Source of the DNA: G965205255 sp965205255
GTDB taxonomy: Bacteria > Pseudomonadota > Gammaproteobacteria > Pseudomonadales > Endozoicomonadaceae
Length of the DNA stretch: 64,000 bases
Reading direction: 5' to 3'
Assembly: GCA_965205255.1 (NCBI GenBank)
Contig: OZ242051.1
Location: 1,550,001-1,614,000 of the forward strand
Every line of letters begins with the position of its first letter. Positions within the stretch are counted from its first letter, which is position 1. Below the pieces are notes generated by a model. The model was given only the letters and a program-made list of their open reading frames with translations. It searched no databases and was not told where the DNA came from. Below are positions 1 to 6,920 of the stretch, in pieces. The translations under genes and the position numbers were made by a program.

Positions 1-18
1 ATATGGAGACCGTTTTAA
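1..18 (+). CDS. Tail of a preceding HINT-zinc-finger gene (partial, unit 0)
   Basis: The first bases encode the terminal residues W-R-P-F followed by TAA, in exactly the context that ends units 2 and 3. The same inverted repeat and transposase fragment follow directly. This shows that the array continues to the left of the window. Confidence 0.8.
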   Translation: MWRPF

Positions 19-243
19 CTTTCCATGGTCAGATTCAATCCGATTATTCAGATACTTTGCTTGTCGGTGACCGTGGAAAGTTAAAACGCCTAATTAAGCC
101 TGTGTATGGGTTTCAGTCAAAGCAGACGGCCTAGAGGATTTGAGGTCATGCGCATGTTCAGAAAAGGTCAGATGGATTTATGGTATTGCGGTCAGGGGAT
201 AGCAGGTGAAGTGCGTCTGGTGCAAAGCCAGTTCGTTTTTTGA
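11..243 (+). pseudogene. IS6-family transposase 3' fragment closing unit 0
   Basis: Same fragment as after units 1-3: the C-terminal part of an IS26-like DDE transposase, preceded by an inverted piece flanked by 15-bp arms (11-25 and 74-88). This copy lacks 11 bp present in the others (they read CCTATGCCACCATCAGAGG where this one reads CCTAGAGG), so even the residual reading frame is broken. It is a remnant, not a mobile element. Confidence 0.8.
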
Positions 244-290
244 GTAATTAGAGACGAATTTTCTACTAATCGACTTACTAGACATCATAT

Positions 291-321
291 TTGCTCCCCC
301 CCTCAATAAATCCTGTATGAT
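291..321 (+). promoter_or_regulatory. Putative promoter with 7-C tract, unit 1
   Basis: TTGCTC (-35-like) and TATGAT (-10-like) are separated by 19 bp, which include most of a run of seven Cs. The start codon lies 50 bp past the -10 box. The other units have the same boxes but different C-run lengths. Homopolymer tracts between -35 and -10 are a known phase-variation design (for example the Bordetella fim promoters); activity here is inferred. Confidence 0.5.
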
Positions 322-370
322 GGACAACTATATACACGACATAAAATGCACGACACAGAATTAACTAGCC

Positions 371-1723
371 ATGAAAATAACACAAAGCCCTTTGACTCTG
401 GCCATTTCTCTGGCCTTAAGCACTACCCTTCATGCACAGGCTGCTAGTCTGAGCATTCCAGCCTCAGCCATTGGCCCACTACCGAGCTATGATAATCAAC
501 CTATTACCCCTAAAGCTTGGGAAGAGGTGGACTTTATCTATTACGATAACTTCCCCTACAAGTCCTCATACGCGAATAAAACTATCGCTGACTGCAAAAA
601 AGCTAGCAATAGCAATAAAATAGCTATTCTACGCTGCACTGAGCATATGCACCTATTACGCCCTAAAACTAGAGTAAGGCAGTGGCAGAAGGAACAAAAA
701 AGACAAGGCTGGGTACCAGTCACTATTAAGGAGTTTGGGATTGATGATGTGCATGGACATATCACCGCCATTAAACCCACCTCTGTGAATACGACCCATC
801 TCAATATTAAGCAAAGCCATCATAGTCCGGTTATTGCTACCTTTAAACGCCATGTGCTGGAGGTGCGGACCTATACCTTTAAAGACCTGAAAACAGGTAA
901 GCTGAGTAAAGTCACAGCCACACCAAACCATAAGTTTTATGTGGCTAATAAGAAAGAGTTTGAATCGATTCAGGCCATTTCATCAAAAGATCAGCTGGTC
1001 AGTGCGACAGGCCATCAGGTGCAGTTAGTGTGTGGGTCCGACAAAGAAAACCACTGTGGAACTAATTATGGTGTTAAAGGCGTGCCTGTGACGGTGTATA
1101 ACCTGGAAGTGTATCGGCAGCATCGGTATTTTGTGGGGAAGGAGCAACTACTTGTACATAACGTATACGAATGCGACAAGCCTGACTGTGGAAAATCTTT
1201 TCCTGGGGTAGCGAAACTAGTAACTCATATGCGTACACATACGGGTGAAAGACCCTTCGAATGTACCGAGCCTGGCTGTGGAATGAGCTTTGCGCAGAAA
1301 GGGACTCGAGATCGTCATGTGCGTGTACGACATAAGGGTGAAAGACCCTACGAATGTACCGTGGAGGGCTGTGGAAAAAGTTTTTCGCAGAAATGGAGTC
1401 GAAAGGATCATATGAATACACATACGGGTGAAAGACCCTACCTATGTACCGTGGAGGGCTGTGGAAAAAGGTTTGCGCAGAGTTCGACTCGTAATACTCA
1501 TATGCTTACACATAATCGATTGAAGAATGCACCAGAGGTAGAAAATCTACCTAAATTCGGGGATCTCCAACAGCTACGAAATCAGATAGATTCTTCTGTT
1601 AAGCGTCCAGTACCCCTTTATGGCGGGTATCTTGATCTTAATGAGCGGTCTATTTATGCTTTAGATAACCAGAGTCAAGCACCTGTACAACTTCCTCCAC
1701 CGCTAATATGGGGACCGTTTTAA
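371..1723 (+). CDS. Secreted HINT domain-C2H2 zinc-finger protein, unit 1
   Basis: 450 residues. Residues 1-24 form a Sec signal peptide (hydrophobic core, A-Q-A before the likely cut). Residues about 90-265 match HINT autoprocessing domains: block TPNHKFYV at 184-191, VTVYNLEVYRQHRYFVG at 240-256, and the terminal L-V-H-N at 261-264. A canonical first Cys/Ser is not obvious; C89 is conserved in all copies. Four C2H2 fingers follow at 268-381 (C-x4-C-x12-H-x3/4-H), with TGERPF/TGERPY linkers between fingers 1-2 and 3-4. Helix positions -1,2,3,6 read G-A-K-T, Q-G-T-R, Q-W-S-D and Q-S-T-T. A Pro/acidic tail ends in W-G-P-F. HINT domains usually precede toxin cargo in bacteria; zinc fingers as cargo are unusual. 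A role as a self-released DNA-binding effector is inference. No strong Shine-Dalgarno is visible. Confidence 0.9.
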   Translation: MKITQSPLTLAISLALSTTLHAQAASLSIPASAIGPLPSYDNQPITPKAWEEVDFIYYDNFPYKSSYANKTIADCKKASNSNKIAILRCTEHMHLLRPKTRVRQWQKEQKRQGWVPVTIKEFGIDDVHGHITAIKPTSVNTTHLNIKQSHHSPVIATFKRHVLEVRTYTFKDLKTGKLSKVTATPNHKFYVANKKEFESIQAISSKDQLVSATGHQVQLVCGSDKENHCGTNYGVKGVPVTVYNLEVYRQHRYFVGKEQLLVHNVYECDKPDCGKSFPGVAKLVTHMRTHTGERPFECTEPGCGMSFAQKGTRDRHVRVRHKGERPYECTVEGCGKSFSQKWSRKDHMNTHTGERPYLCTVEGCGKRFAQSSTRNTHMLTHNRLKNAPEVENLPKFGDLQQLRNQIDSSVKRPVPLYGGYLDLNERSIYALDNQSQAPVQLPPPLIWGPF

Positions 1724-1959
1724 CTTTCCATGGTCAGATTCAATCCGATTATTCAGATACTTTGCTTGTCGGTGACCGTGGAAAGTTAAAACGCCTAATT
1801 AAGCCTGTGCGTGGGTTTCAGTCAAAGCAGACGGCCTATGCCACCATCAGAGGATTTGAGGTCATGCGCATGTTCAGAAAAGGTCAGATGGATTTATGGT
1901 ATTGCGGTCAGGGGATAGCAGGTGAAGTGCGTCTGGTGCAAAGCCAGTTCGTTTTTTGA
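1716..1959 (+). pseudogene. IS6-family transposase 3' fragment with inverted segment, after unit 1
   Basis: The stop codon of the unit 1 gene lies inside the left arm of an inverted repeat (1716-1730 and 1779-1793; 15 bp perfect, extending to 21 bp with one mismatch). The 48 bp between the perfect arms are the reverse complement of the corresponding transposase sequence near 7333-7378, so a small internal inversion has occurred. Beyond the right arm the frame reads GKLKRLIKPVRGFQSK and continues to VRLVQSQFVF, the conserved C-terminus of IS26-like transposases. There is no catalytic core and no terminal repeat. Confidence 0.8.
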
Positions 1960-2006
1960 GTAATTAGAGACGAATTTTCTACTAATCGACTTACTAGACA
2001 TCATAT

Positions 2007-2040
2007 TTGCTCCCCCCCCCCTCAATAAATCCTGTATGAT
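2007..2040 (+). promoter_or_regulatory. Putative promoter with 10-C tract, unit 2
   Basis: Same boxes as unit 1 (TTGCTC, TATGAT), but the C run is ten long, giving a 22-bp spacer. Such spacing would be poor for a sigma70 promoter, so this copy may be weak or off in this isolate (inference). Confidence 0.5.
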
Positions 2041-2089
2041 GGACAACTGTATACACGGCACAAAATGCACGACACAAAATTAACTAACC

Positions 2090-3442
2090 ATGAACATAAC
2101 ACAAAACCTTTTGACTCTGACCATTTCTCTGACCTTAAGCACTACCCTTCATGCACAGGCTGCTAGTCTGAGCATTCCAGCCTCAGCCATTGGCCCACTA
2201 CCGAGCTATGATAATCAACCTATTACCCCTAAAGCTTGGGAAGAGGTGGACTTTATCTATTACGATAACTTCCCCTACAAGTCCTCATACGCGAATAAAA
2301 CTATCGCTGACTGCAAAAAAGCTAGCAATAGCAATAAAATAGCTATTCTACGCTGCACTGAGCATATGCACCTATTACGCCCTAAAACTAGAGTAAGGCA
2401 GTGGCAGAAGGAACAAAAAAGACAAGGCTGGGTACCAGTCACTATTAAAGAGTTTGGGATTGATGATGTGCATGGACATATCACCGCCATTAAACCCACC
2501 TCTGTGAATACGACCCATCTCAATATTAAGCAAAGCCATCATAGTCCGGTTATTGCTACCTTTGAACGCCATGTGCTGGAGGTGCGGAACTATACCTTTA
2601 AAGACCTGAAAACAGGTAAGCTGAGTAAAGTCACAGCCACACCAAACCATAAGTTTTATGTGGCTAATAAGAAAGAGTTTGAATCGATTCAGGCCATTTC
2701 ATCAAAAGATCAGCTGGTCAGTGCGACAGTCCATCAGGTGCAGTTAGTGTGTGGGTCCGACAAAGAAAACCACTGTGGAACTAATTATGGTGTTAAAGGC
2801 GTGCCTGTGACGGTGTATAACCTGGAAGTGTATCGGCAGCATCGGTATTTTGTGGGGAAGGAGCAACTACTTGTACATAACGTATACGAATGTAGCGAGC
2901 CTGGCTGTGGAAAAAGTTTTGGGACGAAATCGAATCGAAATAGACATATGCGTATAACACATAAGGGTATAAAACCCTACCAATGTACCGAGGATGGCTG
3001 TGGAATGAGTTTTGGGCAGAGGTGGACTCTAAATGATCATATGCGTATACATACGGGTGAAAGACCCTTCCCATGTACCTATCCTGAATGTGGAATGAGT
3101 TTTCCGCGGAAATCGACTCTAAAGGGTCATGTGCGTACACATACGGGTGAAAGACCCTACCTATGTACCGTGGAGGGCTGTGGAAAAAGTTTTGGGCATA
3201 AGTCGACTCTAAATGATCATATGCGTATACATAATCGATTGGAGAATGCACCAGAGGTAGAAAAGCCACCGGTTTTCGAGGATTCCCAAGAGTCACAAAG
3301 TCAGATAGATTCTTCTGTTAAGCCTTCAGTACCCATTTATGGTGGGGATGCTGATCCTAATGAGCGGTCTATTGATGCTTTAGATAACCAGAGTCAAGCA
3401 CCTGTACAAGGTCCTCCACCGCTATTATGGAGACCGTTTTAA
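2090..3442 (+). CDS. Secreted HINT domain-C2H2 zinc-finger protein, unit 2
   Basis: 450 residues, same layout as unit 1: signal peptide, HINT domain ending V-H-N, four fingers, Pro/acidic tail ending W-R-P-F. I count eight substitutions from unit 1 in the first 265 residues, five of them in the signal peptide (K2N, S6N, P7L, A11T, A15T); the others are K159E, T167N and G214V. The fingers are strongly changed. Helix positions -1,2,3,6 are T-S-N-R, Q-W-T-D, R-S-T-G and H-S-T-D. Linkers 2-3 and 3-4 are TGERP(F/Y); linker 1-2 is KGIKPY. Fingers 3 and 4 share a backbone, suggesting shuffling of finger modules. All Cys2His2 ligands are present, so every finger should bind zinc. Confidence 0.9.
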   Translation: MNITQNLLTLTISLTLSTTLHAQAASLSIPASAIGPLPSYDNQPITPKAWEEVDFIYYDNFPYKSSYANKTIADCKKASNSNKIAILRCTEHMHLLRPKTRVRQWQKEQKRQGWVPVTIKEFGIDDVHGHITAIKPTSVNTTHLNIKQSHHSPVIATFERHVLEVRNYTFKDLKTGKLSKVTATPNHKFYVANKKEFESIQAISSKDQLVSATVHQVQLVCGSDKENHCGTNYGVKGVPVTVYNLEVYRQHRYFVGKEQLLVHNVYECSEPGCGKSFGTKSNRNRHMRITHKGIKPYQCTEDGCGMSFGQRWTLNDHMRIHTGERPFPCTYPECGMSFPRKSTLKGHVRTHTGERPYLCTVEGCGKSFGHKSTLNDHMRIHNRLENAPEVEKPPVFEDSQESQSQIDSSVKPSVPIYGGDADPNERSIDALDNQSQAPVQGPPPLLWRPF

Positions 3443-3678
3443 CTTTCCATGGTCAGATTCAATCCGATTATTCAGATACTTTGCTTGTCGGTGACCGTGG
3501 AAAGTTAAAACGCCTAATTAAGCCTGTGCGTGGGTTTCAATCAAAGCAGACGGCCTATGCCACCATCAGAGGATTTGAAGTCATGCGCATGTTCAGAAAA
3601 GGTCAGATGGATTTATGGTATTGCGGTCAGGGGATAGCAGGTGAAGTGCGTCTGGTGCAAAGCCAGTTCGTTTTTTGA
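3435..3678 (+). pseudogene. IS6-family transposase 3' fragment with inverted segment, after unit 2
   Basis: Same structure as after unit 1: arms at 3435-3449 and 3498-3512 around an inverted transposase piece, then the conserved transposase C-terminus. The identical architecture in every spacer shows that the inversion preceded amplification of the array. Confidence 0.8.
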
Positions 3679-3725
3679 GTAATTAGAGACGAATTTTCTA
3701 CTAATCGACTTACTAGACATCATAT

Positions 3726-3757
3726 TTGCTCCCCCCCCTCAATAAATCCTGTATGAT
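3726..3757 (+). promoter_or_regulatory. Putative promoter with 8-C tract, unit 3
   Basis: TTGCTC and TATGAT boxes separated by 20 bp containing most of an eight-C run. Same sequence context as units 1, 2 and 4. Confidence 0.5.
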
Positions 3758-3806
3758 GGACAACTTTATACACGACATAAAATGCACGACACAAAATTAA
3801 CTAGCC

Positions 3807-5189
3807 ATGAAAATAACACAAAGCCCTTTGACTCTGGCCATTTCTCTGGCCTTAAGCACTACCCTTCATGCACAGGCTGCTAGTCTGAGCATTCCAGCCT
3901 CAGCCATTGGCCCACTACCGAGCTATGATAATCAACCTATTACCCCTAAAGCTTGGGAAGAGGTGGACTTTATCTATTACGATAACTTCCCCTACAAGTC
4001 CTCATACGCGAATAAAACTATCGCTGACTGCAAAAAAGCTAGCAATAGCAATAGCAATAGCAATAGCAATAGCAATAGCAATAAAATAGCTATTCTACGC
4101 TGCACTGAGCATATGCACCTATTACGCCCTAAAACTAGAGTAAGGCAGTGGCAAAAGGAACAAAAAAGACAAGGCTGGGTACCAGTCACTATTAAGGAGT
4201 TTGGGATTAATGATGTGCATGGACATATCACCGCCATTAAACCCACCTCTGTGAATACGACCCATCTCAATATTAAGCAAAGCCATCATAGTCCGGTTAT
4301 TGCTACCTTTGTACGCCATGTGCTGGAGGTGCGGACCTATACCTTTAAAGACCTGAAAACAGGTAAGCTGAGTAAAGTCACAGCCACACCAAACCATAAG
4401 TTTTATGTGGCTAATAAGAAAGAGTTTGAATCGATTCAGGCCATTTCATCAAAAGATCAGCTGGTCAGTGCGACAGGCCATCAGGTGCAGTTGGTGTGTG
4501 GGTCCGACAAAGAAAACCACTGTGGAACTAATTATGGTGTTAAAGGCGTGCCTGTGACGGTGTATAACCTGGAAGTATATCGGCAGCATCGGTATTTTGT
4601 GGGGAAGGAGCAACTACTTGTACATAACGTATACAAATGTACCGAGGATGGCTGTGGAAAATCTTTTCGTGGGAGCACTCATCTAAAAAATCATATGCTT
4701 ACACATACGGGTGAAAGACCCTTCGAATGTAACGAGCCTGGCTGTGGAATGAGTTTTGGGCAGAAAGCGAATCGAGATCGTCATGTGCGTACACATAAAA
4801 ATATAAGACCATTTAAATGTGCCGTGCCTGGCTGTGAAAAAAGTTTTCCGCGGAAAAGTGCTCGAGAGGATCATATGCTTACACATACGGGTGAAAAACC
4901 CTTCGAATGTGCCATGCCTGGCTGTGGAAAAAGGTTTGGGCGGAAAGGGACTCTAAAGGAACATATGCGTCGTATACATAAGCAATTGGAGAATGCACTA
5001 GAGGTAGAAGAGCCACCGGTTTTCGAGGATTCCCAAGAGTCACAAAGTCAGATAGATTCTTCTGTTAAGCCTTCAGTACCCATTTATGGTGGGGATGCTG
5101 ATCCTAATGAGCGGTCTATTGATGCTTTAGATAACCAGAGTCTAGCACCTGTACAAGGTCCTCCACCGCTATTATGGAGACCGTTTTAA
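3807..5189 (+). CDS. Secreted HINT domain-C2H2 zinc-finger protein, unit 3 (Ser-Asn expansion)
   Basis: 460 residues, ten longer than units 1 and 2 because of a Ser-Asn dipeptide repeat (seven copies against two) between the signal peptide and the HINT domain. Otherwise the HINT half differs from unit 1 at very few sites (for example D125N, K159V in unit 1 numbering). Four C2H2 fingers: helix positions -1,2,3,6 are G-T-H-N, Q-A-N-R, R-S-A-D and R-G-T-E. Linkers are TGERPF (1-2), KNIRPF (2-3) and TGEKPF (3-4). Finger 4 is followed by KQLENALEVEEPP and a tail ending W-R-P-F, shared in large part with unit 4. Site 159 is K, E, V and E across the four copies, an unusually variable position in an otherwise fixed domain. 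Confidence 0.9.
   Translation: MKITQSPLTLAISLALSTTLHAQAASLSIPASAIGPLPSYDNQPITPKAWEEVDFIYYDNFPYKSSYANKTIADCKKASNSNSNSNSNSNSNKIAILRCTEHMHLLRPKTRVRQWQKEQKRQGWVPVTIKEFGINDVHGHITAIKPTSVNTTHLNIKQSHHSPVIATFVRHVLEVRTYTFKDLKTGKLSKVTATPNHKFYVANKKEFESIQAISSKDQLVSATGHQVQLVCGSDKENHCGTNYGVKGVPVTVYNLEVYRQHRYFVGKEQLLVHNVYKCTEDGCGKSFRGSTHLKNHMLTHTGERPFECNEPGCGMSFGQKANRDRHVRTHKNIRPFKCAVPGCEKSFPRKSAREDHMLTHTGEKPFECAMPGCGKRFGRKGTLKEHMRRIHKQLENALEVEEPPVFEDSQESQSQIDSSVKPSVPIYGGDADPNERSIDALDNQSLAPVQGPPPLLWRPF
4041..4082 (+). repeat. Hexanucleotide microsatellite (AGCAAT)x7
   Basis: Seven perfect tandem copies of AGCAAT, encoding alternating Ser-Asn; the other units have one or two copies at this place. The unit is a multiple of three, so slippage changes linker length without shifting the frame. 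Confidence 0.95.
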
Positions 5190-5425
5190 CTTTCCATGGT
5201 CAGATTCAATCCGATTATTCAGATACTTTGCTTGTCGGTGACCGTGGAAAGTTAAAACGCCTAATTAATCCTGTGCGTGGGTTTCAGTCAAAGCGGACGG
5301 CCTATGCCACCATCAGAGGATTTGAAGTCATGCGCATGTTCAGAAAAGGTCAGATGGATTTATGGTATTACGGTCAGGGGATAGCAGGTGAAGTGCGTCT
5401 GGTGCAAAGCCAGTTCGTTTTTTGA
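5182..5425 (+). pseudogene. IS6-family transposase 3' fragment with inverted segment, after unit 3
   Basis: Same fragment as after units 1 and 2, with inverted-repeat arms at 5182-5196 and 5245-5259. A few point changes (for example RLINPVRGFQSKRTA) distinguish it from the other spacers. The RLINP variant is shared with the terminal IS remnant downstream. Confidence 0.8.
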
Positions 5426-5472
5426 GTAATTAGAGACGAATTTTCTACTAATCGACTTACTAGACATCATAT

Positions 5473-5504
5473 TTGCTCCCCCCCCTCAATAAATCCTGTA
5501 TGAT
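5473..5504 (+). promoter_or_regulatory. Putative promoter with 8-C tract, unit 4
   Basis: TTGCTC and TATGAT boxes with a 20-bp spacer that includes an eight-C run, as in unit 3. Confidence 0.5.
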
Positions 5505-5553
5505 GGACAACTATATACACGACATAAAATGCACGACACAAAATTAACTAGCC

Positions 5554-6915
5554 ATGAAAATAACACAAAGCCCTTTGACTCTGGCCATTTCTCTGGCCTT
5601 AAGCACTACCCTTCATGCACAGGCTGCTAGTCTGAGCATTCCAACCTCAGCCATTGGCCCACTACCGAGCTATGATAATCAACCTATTACCCCTAAAGCT
5701 TGGGAAGAGGTGGACTTTATCTATTACGATAACTTCCCCTACAAGTCCTCATACGCGAACAAAACTATCGCTGACTGCAAAAAAGCTTGCAATAGCAATA
5801 AAATAGCTATTCTACGCTGCACTGAGCATATGCACCTATTACGCCCTAAAACTAGAGTAAGGCAGTGGAAAAAGGAACAAAAAAGACAAGGCTGGGTACC
5901 AGTCACTATTAAGGAGTTTGGGATTGATGATGTGCATGGACATATCACCGCCATTAAACCCACCTCTGTGAATACGACCCATCTCAATATTAAGCAAAGC
6001 CATCATAGTCCGGTTATTGCTACCTTTGAACGCCATGTGCTGGAGGTGCGGACCTATACCTTTAAAGACCTGAAAACAGGTAAGCTGAGTAAAGTCACAG
6101 CCACACCAAACCATAAGTTTTATGTGGCTAATAAGAAAGAGTTTGAATCGATTCAGGCCATTTCATCAAAAGATCAGCTGGTCAGTGCGACAGGCCATCA
6201 GGTGCAGTTGGTGTGTGGGTCCGACAAAGAAAACCACTGTGGAACTAATTATGGTGTTAAAGGCGTGCCTGTGACGGTGTATAACCTAGAAGTGTATCGG
6301 CAGCATCGGTATTTTGTGGGGAAGGAGCAACTACTTGTACATAACGTATACAAATGCGACGAGGATGGCTGTGGGAAAATTTTTCCGCAGAAATCGAATC
6401 TAGATCGTCATATGCTTACACATACGGGTGAAAAACCCTTCGAATGCAACTGGGAGGGCTGTGGAATGCGTTTTAGGCAGACTTCGACTCGAAATGCTCA
6501 TATACGTAGTATACATGAGGGTGACAGATCCTACGAATGTCCCATGCCTGGCTGTGGAAAAAGCTTTGGGCGGAAATCGACTCTAAAGAATCATGCGCTT
6601 ATACATACGGGTGAAAAACCCTTCGAATGTCCCATGCCTGGCTGTGGAAAAAGCTTTGGGCGGAGAGGGACTCTAAAGGACCATATGCGTCGTATACATA
6701 AGCAATTGGAGAATGCACTAGAGGTAGAAGAGCCACCGGTTTTCGAGGATTCCCAAGAGTCACAAAGTCAGATAGATTCTTCTGTTAAGCCTTCAGTACC
6801 CATTTATGGTGGGGATGCTGATCCTAATGAGCGGTCTATTGATGCTTTAGATAACCAGAGTCTAGCACCTGTACAACCTCCTAAATCGGACTGGTGGAGA
6901 CCGTGGGAATTATAA
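5554..6915 (+). CDS. Secreted HINT domain-C2H2 zinc-finger protein, unit 4 (array end)
   Basis: 453 residues. Signal peptide and HINT half are nearly identical to the other units (differences include A31T, S79C, Q106K, K159E). Four C2H2 fingers: helix positions -1,2,3,6 are Q-S-N-R, Q-S-T-A, R-S-T-N and R-G-T-D. Linkers are TGEKPF (1-2), EGDRSY (2-3) and TGEKPF (3-4). Fingers 3 and 4 are near copies of each other, a sign of recent finger duplication. The C-terminus differs from units 1-3: it ends in KSDWWRPWEL rather than (R/G)PF, because the inverted transposase junction that supplies the stop codon elsewhere is absent. This may be closer to the ancestral 3' end (inference). Confidence 0.9.
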   Translation: MKITQSPLTLAISLALSTTLHAQAASLSIPTSAIGPLPSYDNQPITPKAWEEVDFIYYDNFPYKSSYANKTIADCKKACNSNKIAILRCTEHMHLLRPKTRVRQWKKEQKRQGWVPVTIKEFGIDDVHGHITAIKPTSVNTTHLNIKQSHHSPVIATFERHVLEVRTYTFKDLKTGKLSKVTATPNHKFYVANKKEFESIQAISSKDQLVSATGHQVQLVCGSDKENHCGTNYGVKGVPVTVYNLEVYRQHRYFVGKEQLLVHNVYKCDEDGCGKIFPQKSNLDRHMLTHTGEKPFECNWEGCGMRFRQTSTRNAHIRSIHEGDRSYECPMPGCGKSFGRKSTLKNHALIHTGEKPFECPMPGCGKSFGRRGTLKDHMRRIHKQLENALEVEEPPVFEDSQESQSQIDSSVKPSVPIYGGDADPNERSIDALDNQSLAPVQPPKSDWWRPWEL

Positions 6916-6920
6916 TTTAT

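Larger units (their letters stand above)
1..6917 (+). repeat. Tandem array of HINT-zinc-finger gene units (4 complete plus 1 partial)
   Basis: Direct tandem repeat with a period of 1719, 1717 and 1747 bp between successive start codons. Each unit has a promoter-like region with a poly-C tract, a gene of about 450 codons, and a 3' fragment of an IS6-family transposase gene. The non-finger parts are almost identical between units; the finger-coding parts diverge. The left edge begins inside the tail of another unit, so the array is larger than the window. The last unit has a different 3' end and is followed by a decayed IS6-family element. High identity between copies implies recent amplification or ongoing gene conversion (inference). 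Confidence 0.95.

Noticed and set aside
371..1723. Polymorphic toxin with immunity gene
   Set aside because: HINT fits such systems, but the cargo is zinc fingers, not a toxin domain, and no immunity-like small gene follows any unit.
1708..1959. 83-codon gene between units (and its copies at 3427 and 5174)
   Set aside because: It is the transposase C-terminal fragment read through an inverted piece; no start signal, no catalytic core.
2793..3296. Long antisense open frame (167 codons) across the unit 2 fingers
   Set aside because: It is a by-product of the finger repeat on the other strand; similar shorter frames appear in other units, with no ribosome-binding site and no conserved protein.
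1..6917. Eukaryotic contamination or a chimeric assembly as the source of the zinc fingers
   Set aside because: The genes have no introns, carry bacterial signal peptides and HINT domains, alternate with bacterial transposase pieces, and join metK without a break. Chimerism between array and metK is not fully excluded without reads.
1..6917. CRISPR array
   Set aside because: Repeats are 1.7 kb coding units; there are no short direct repeats with unique spacers and no cas genes.
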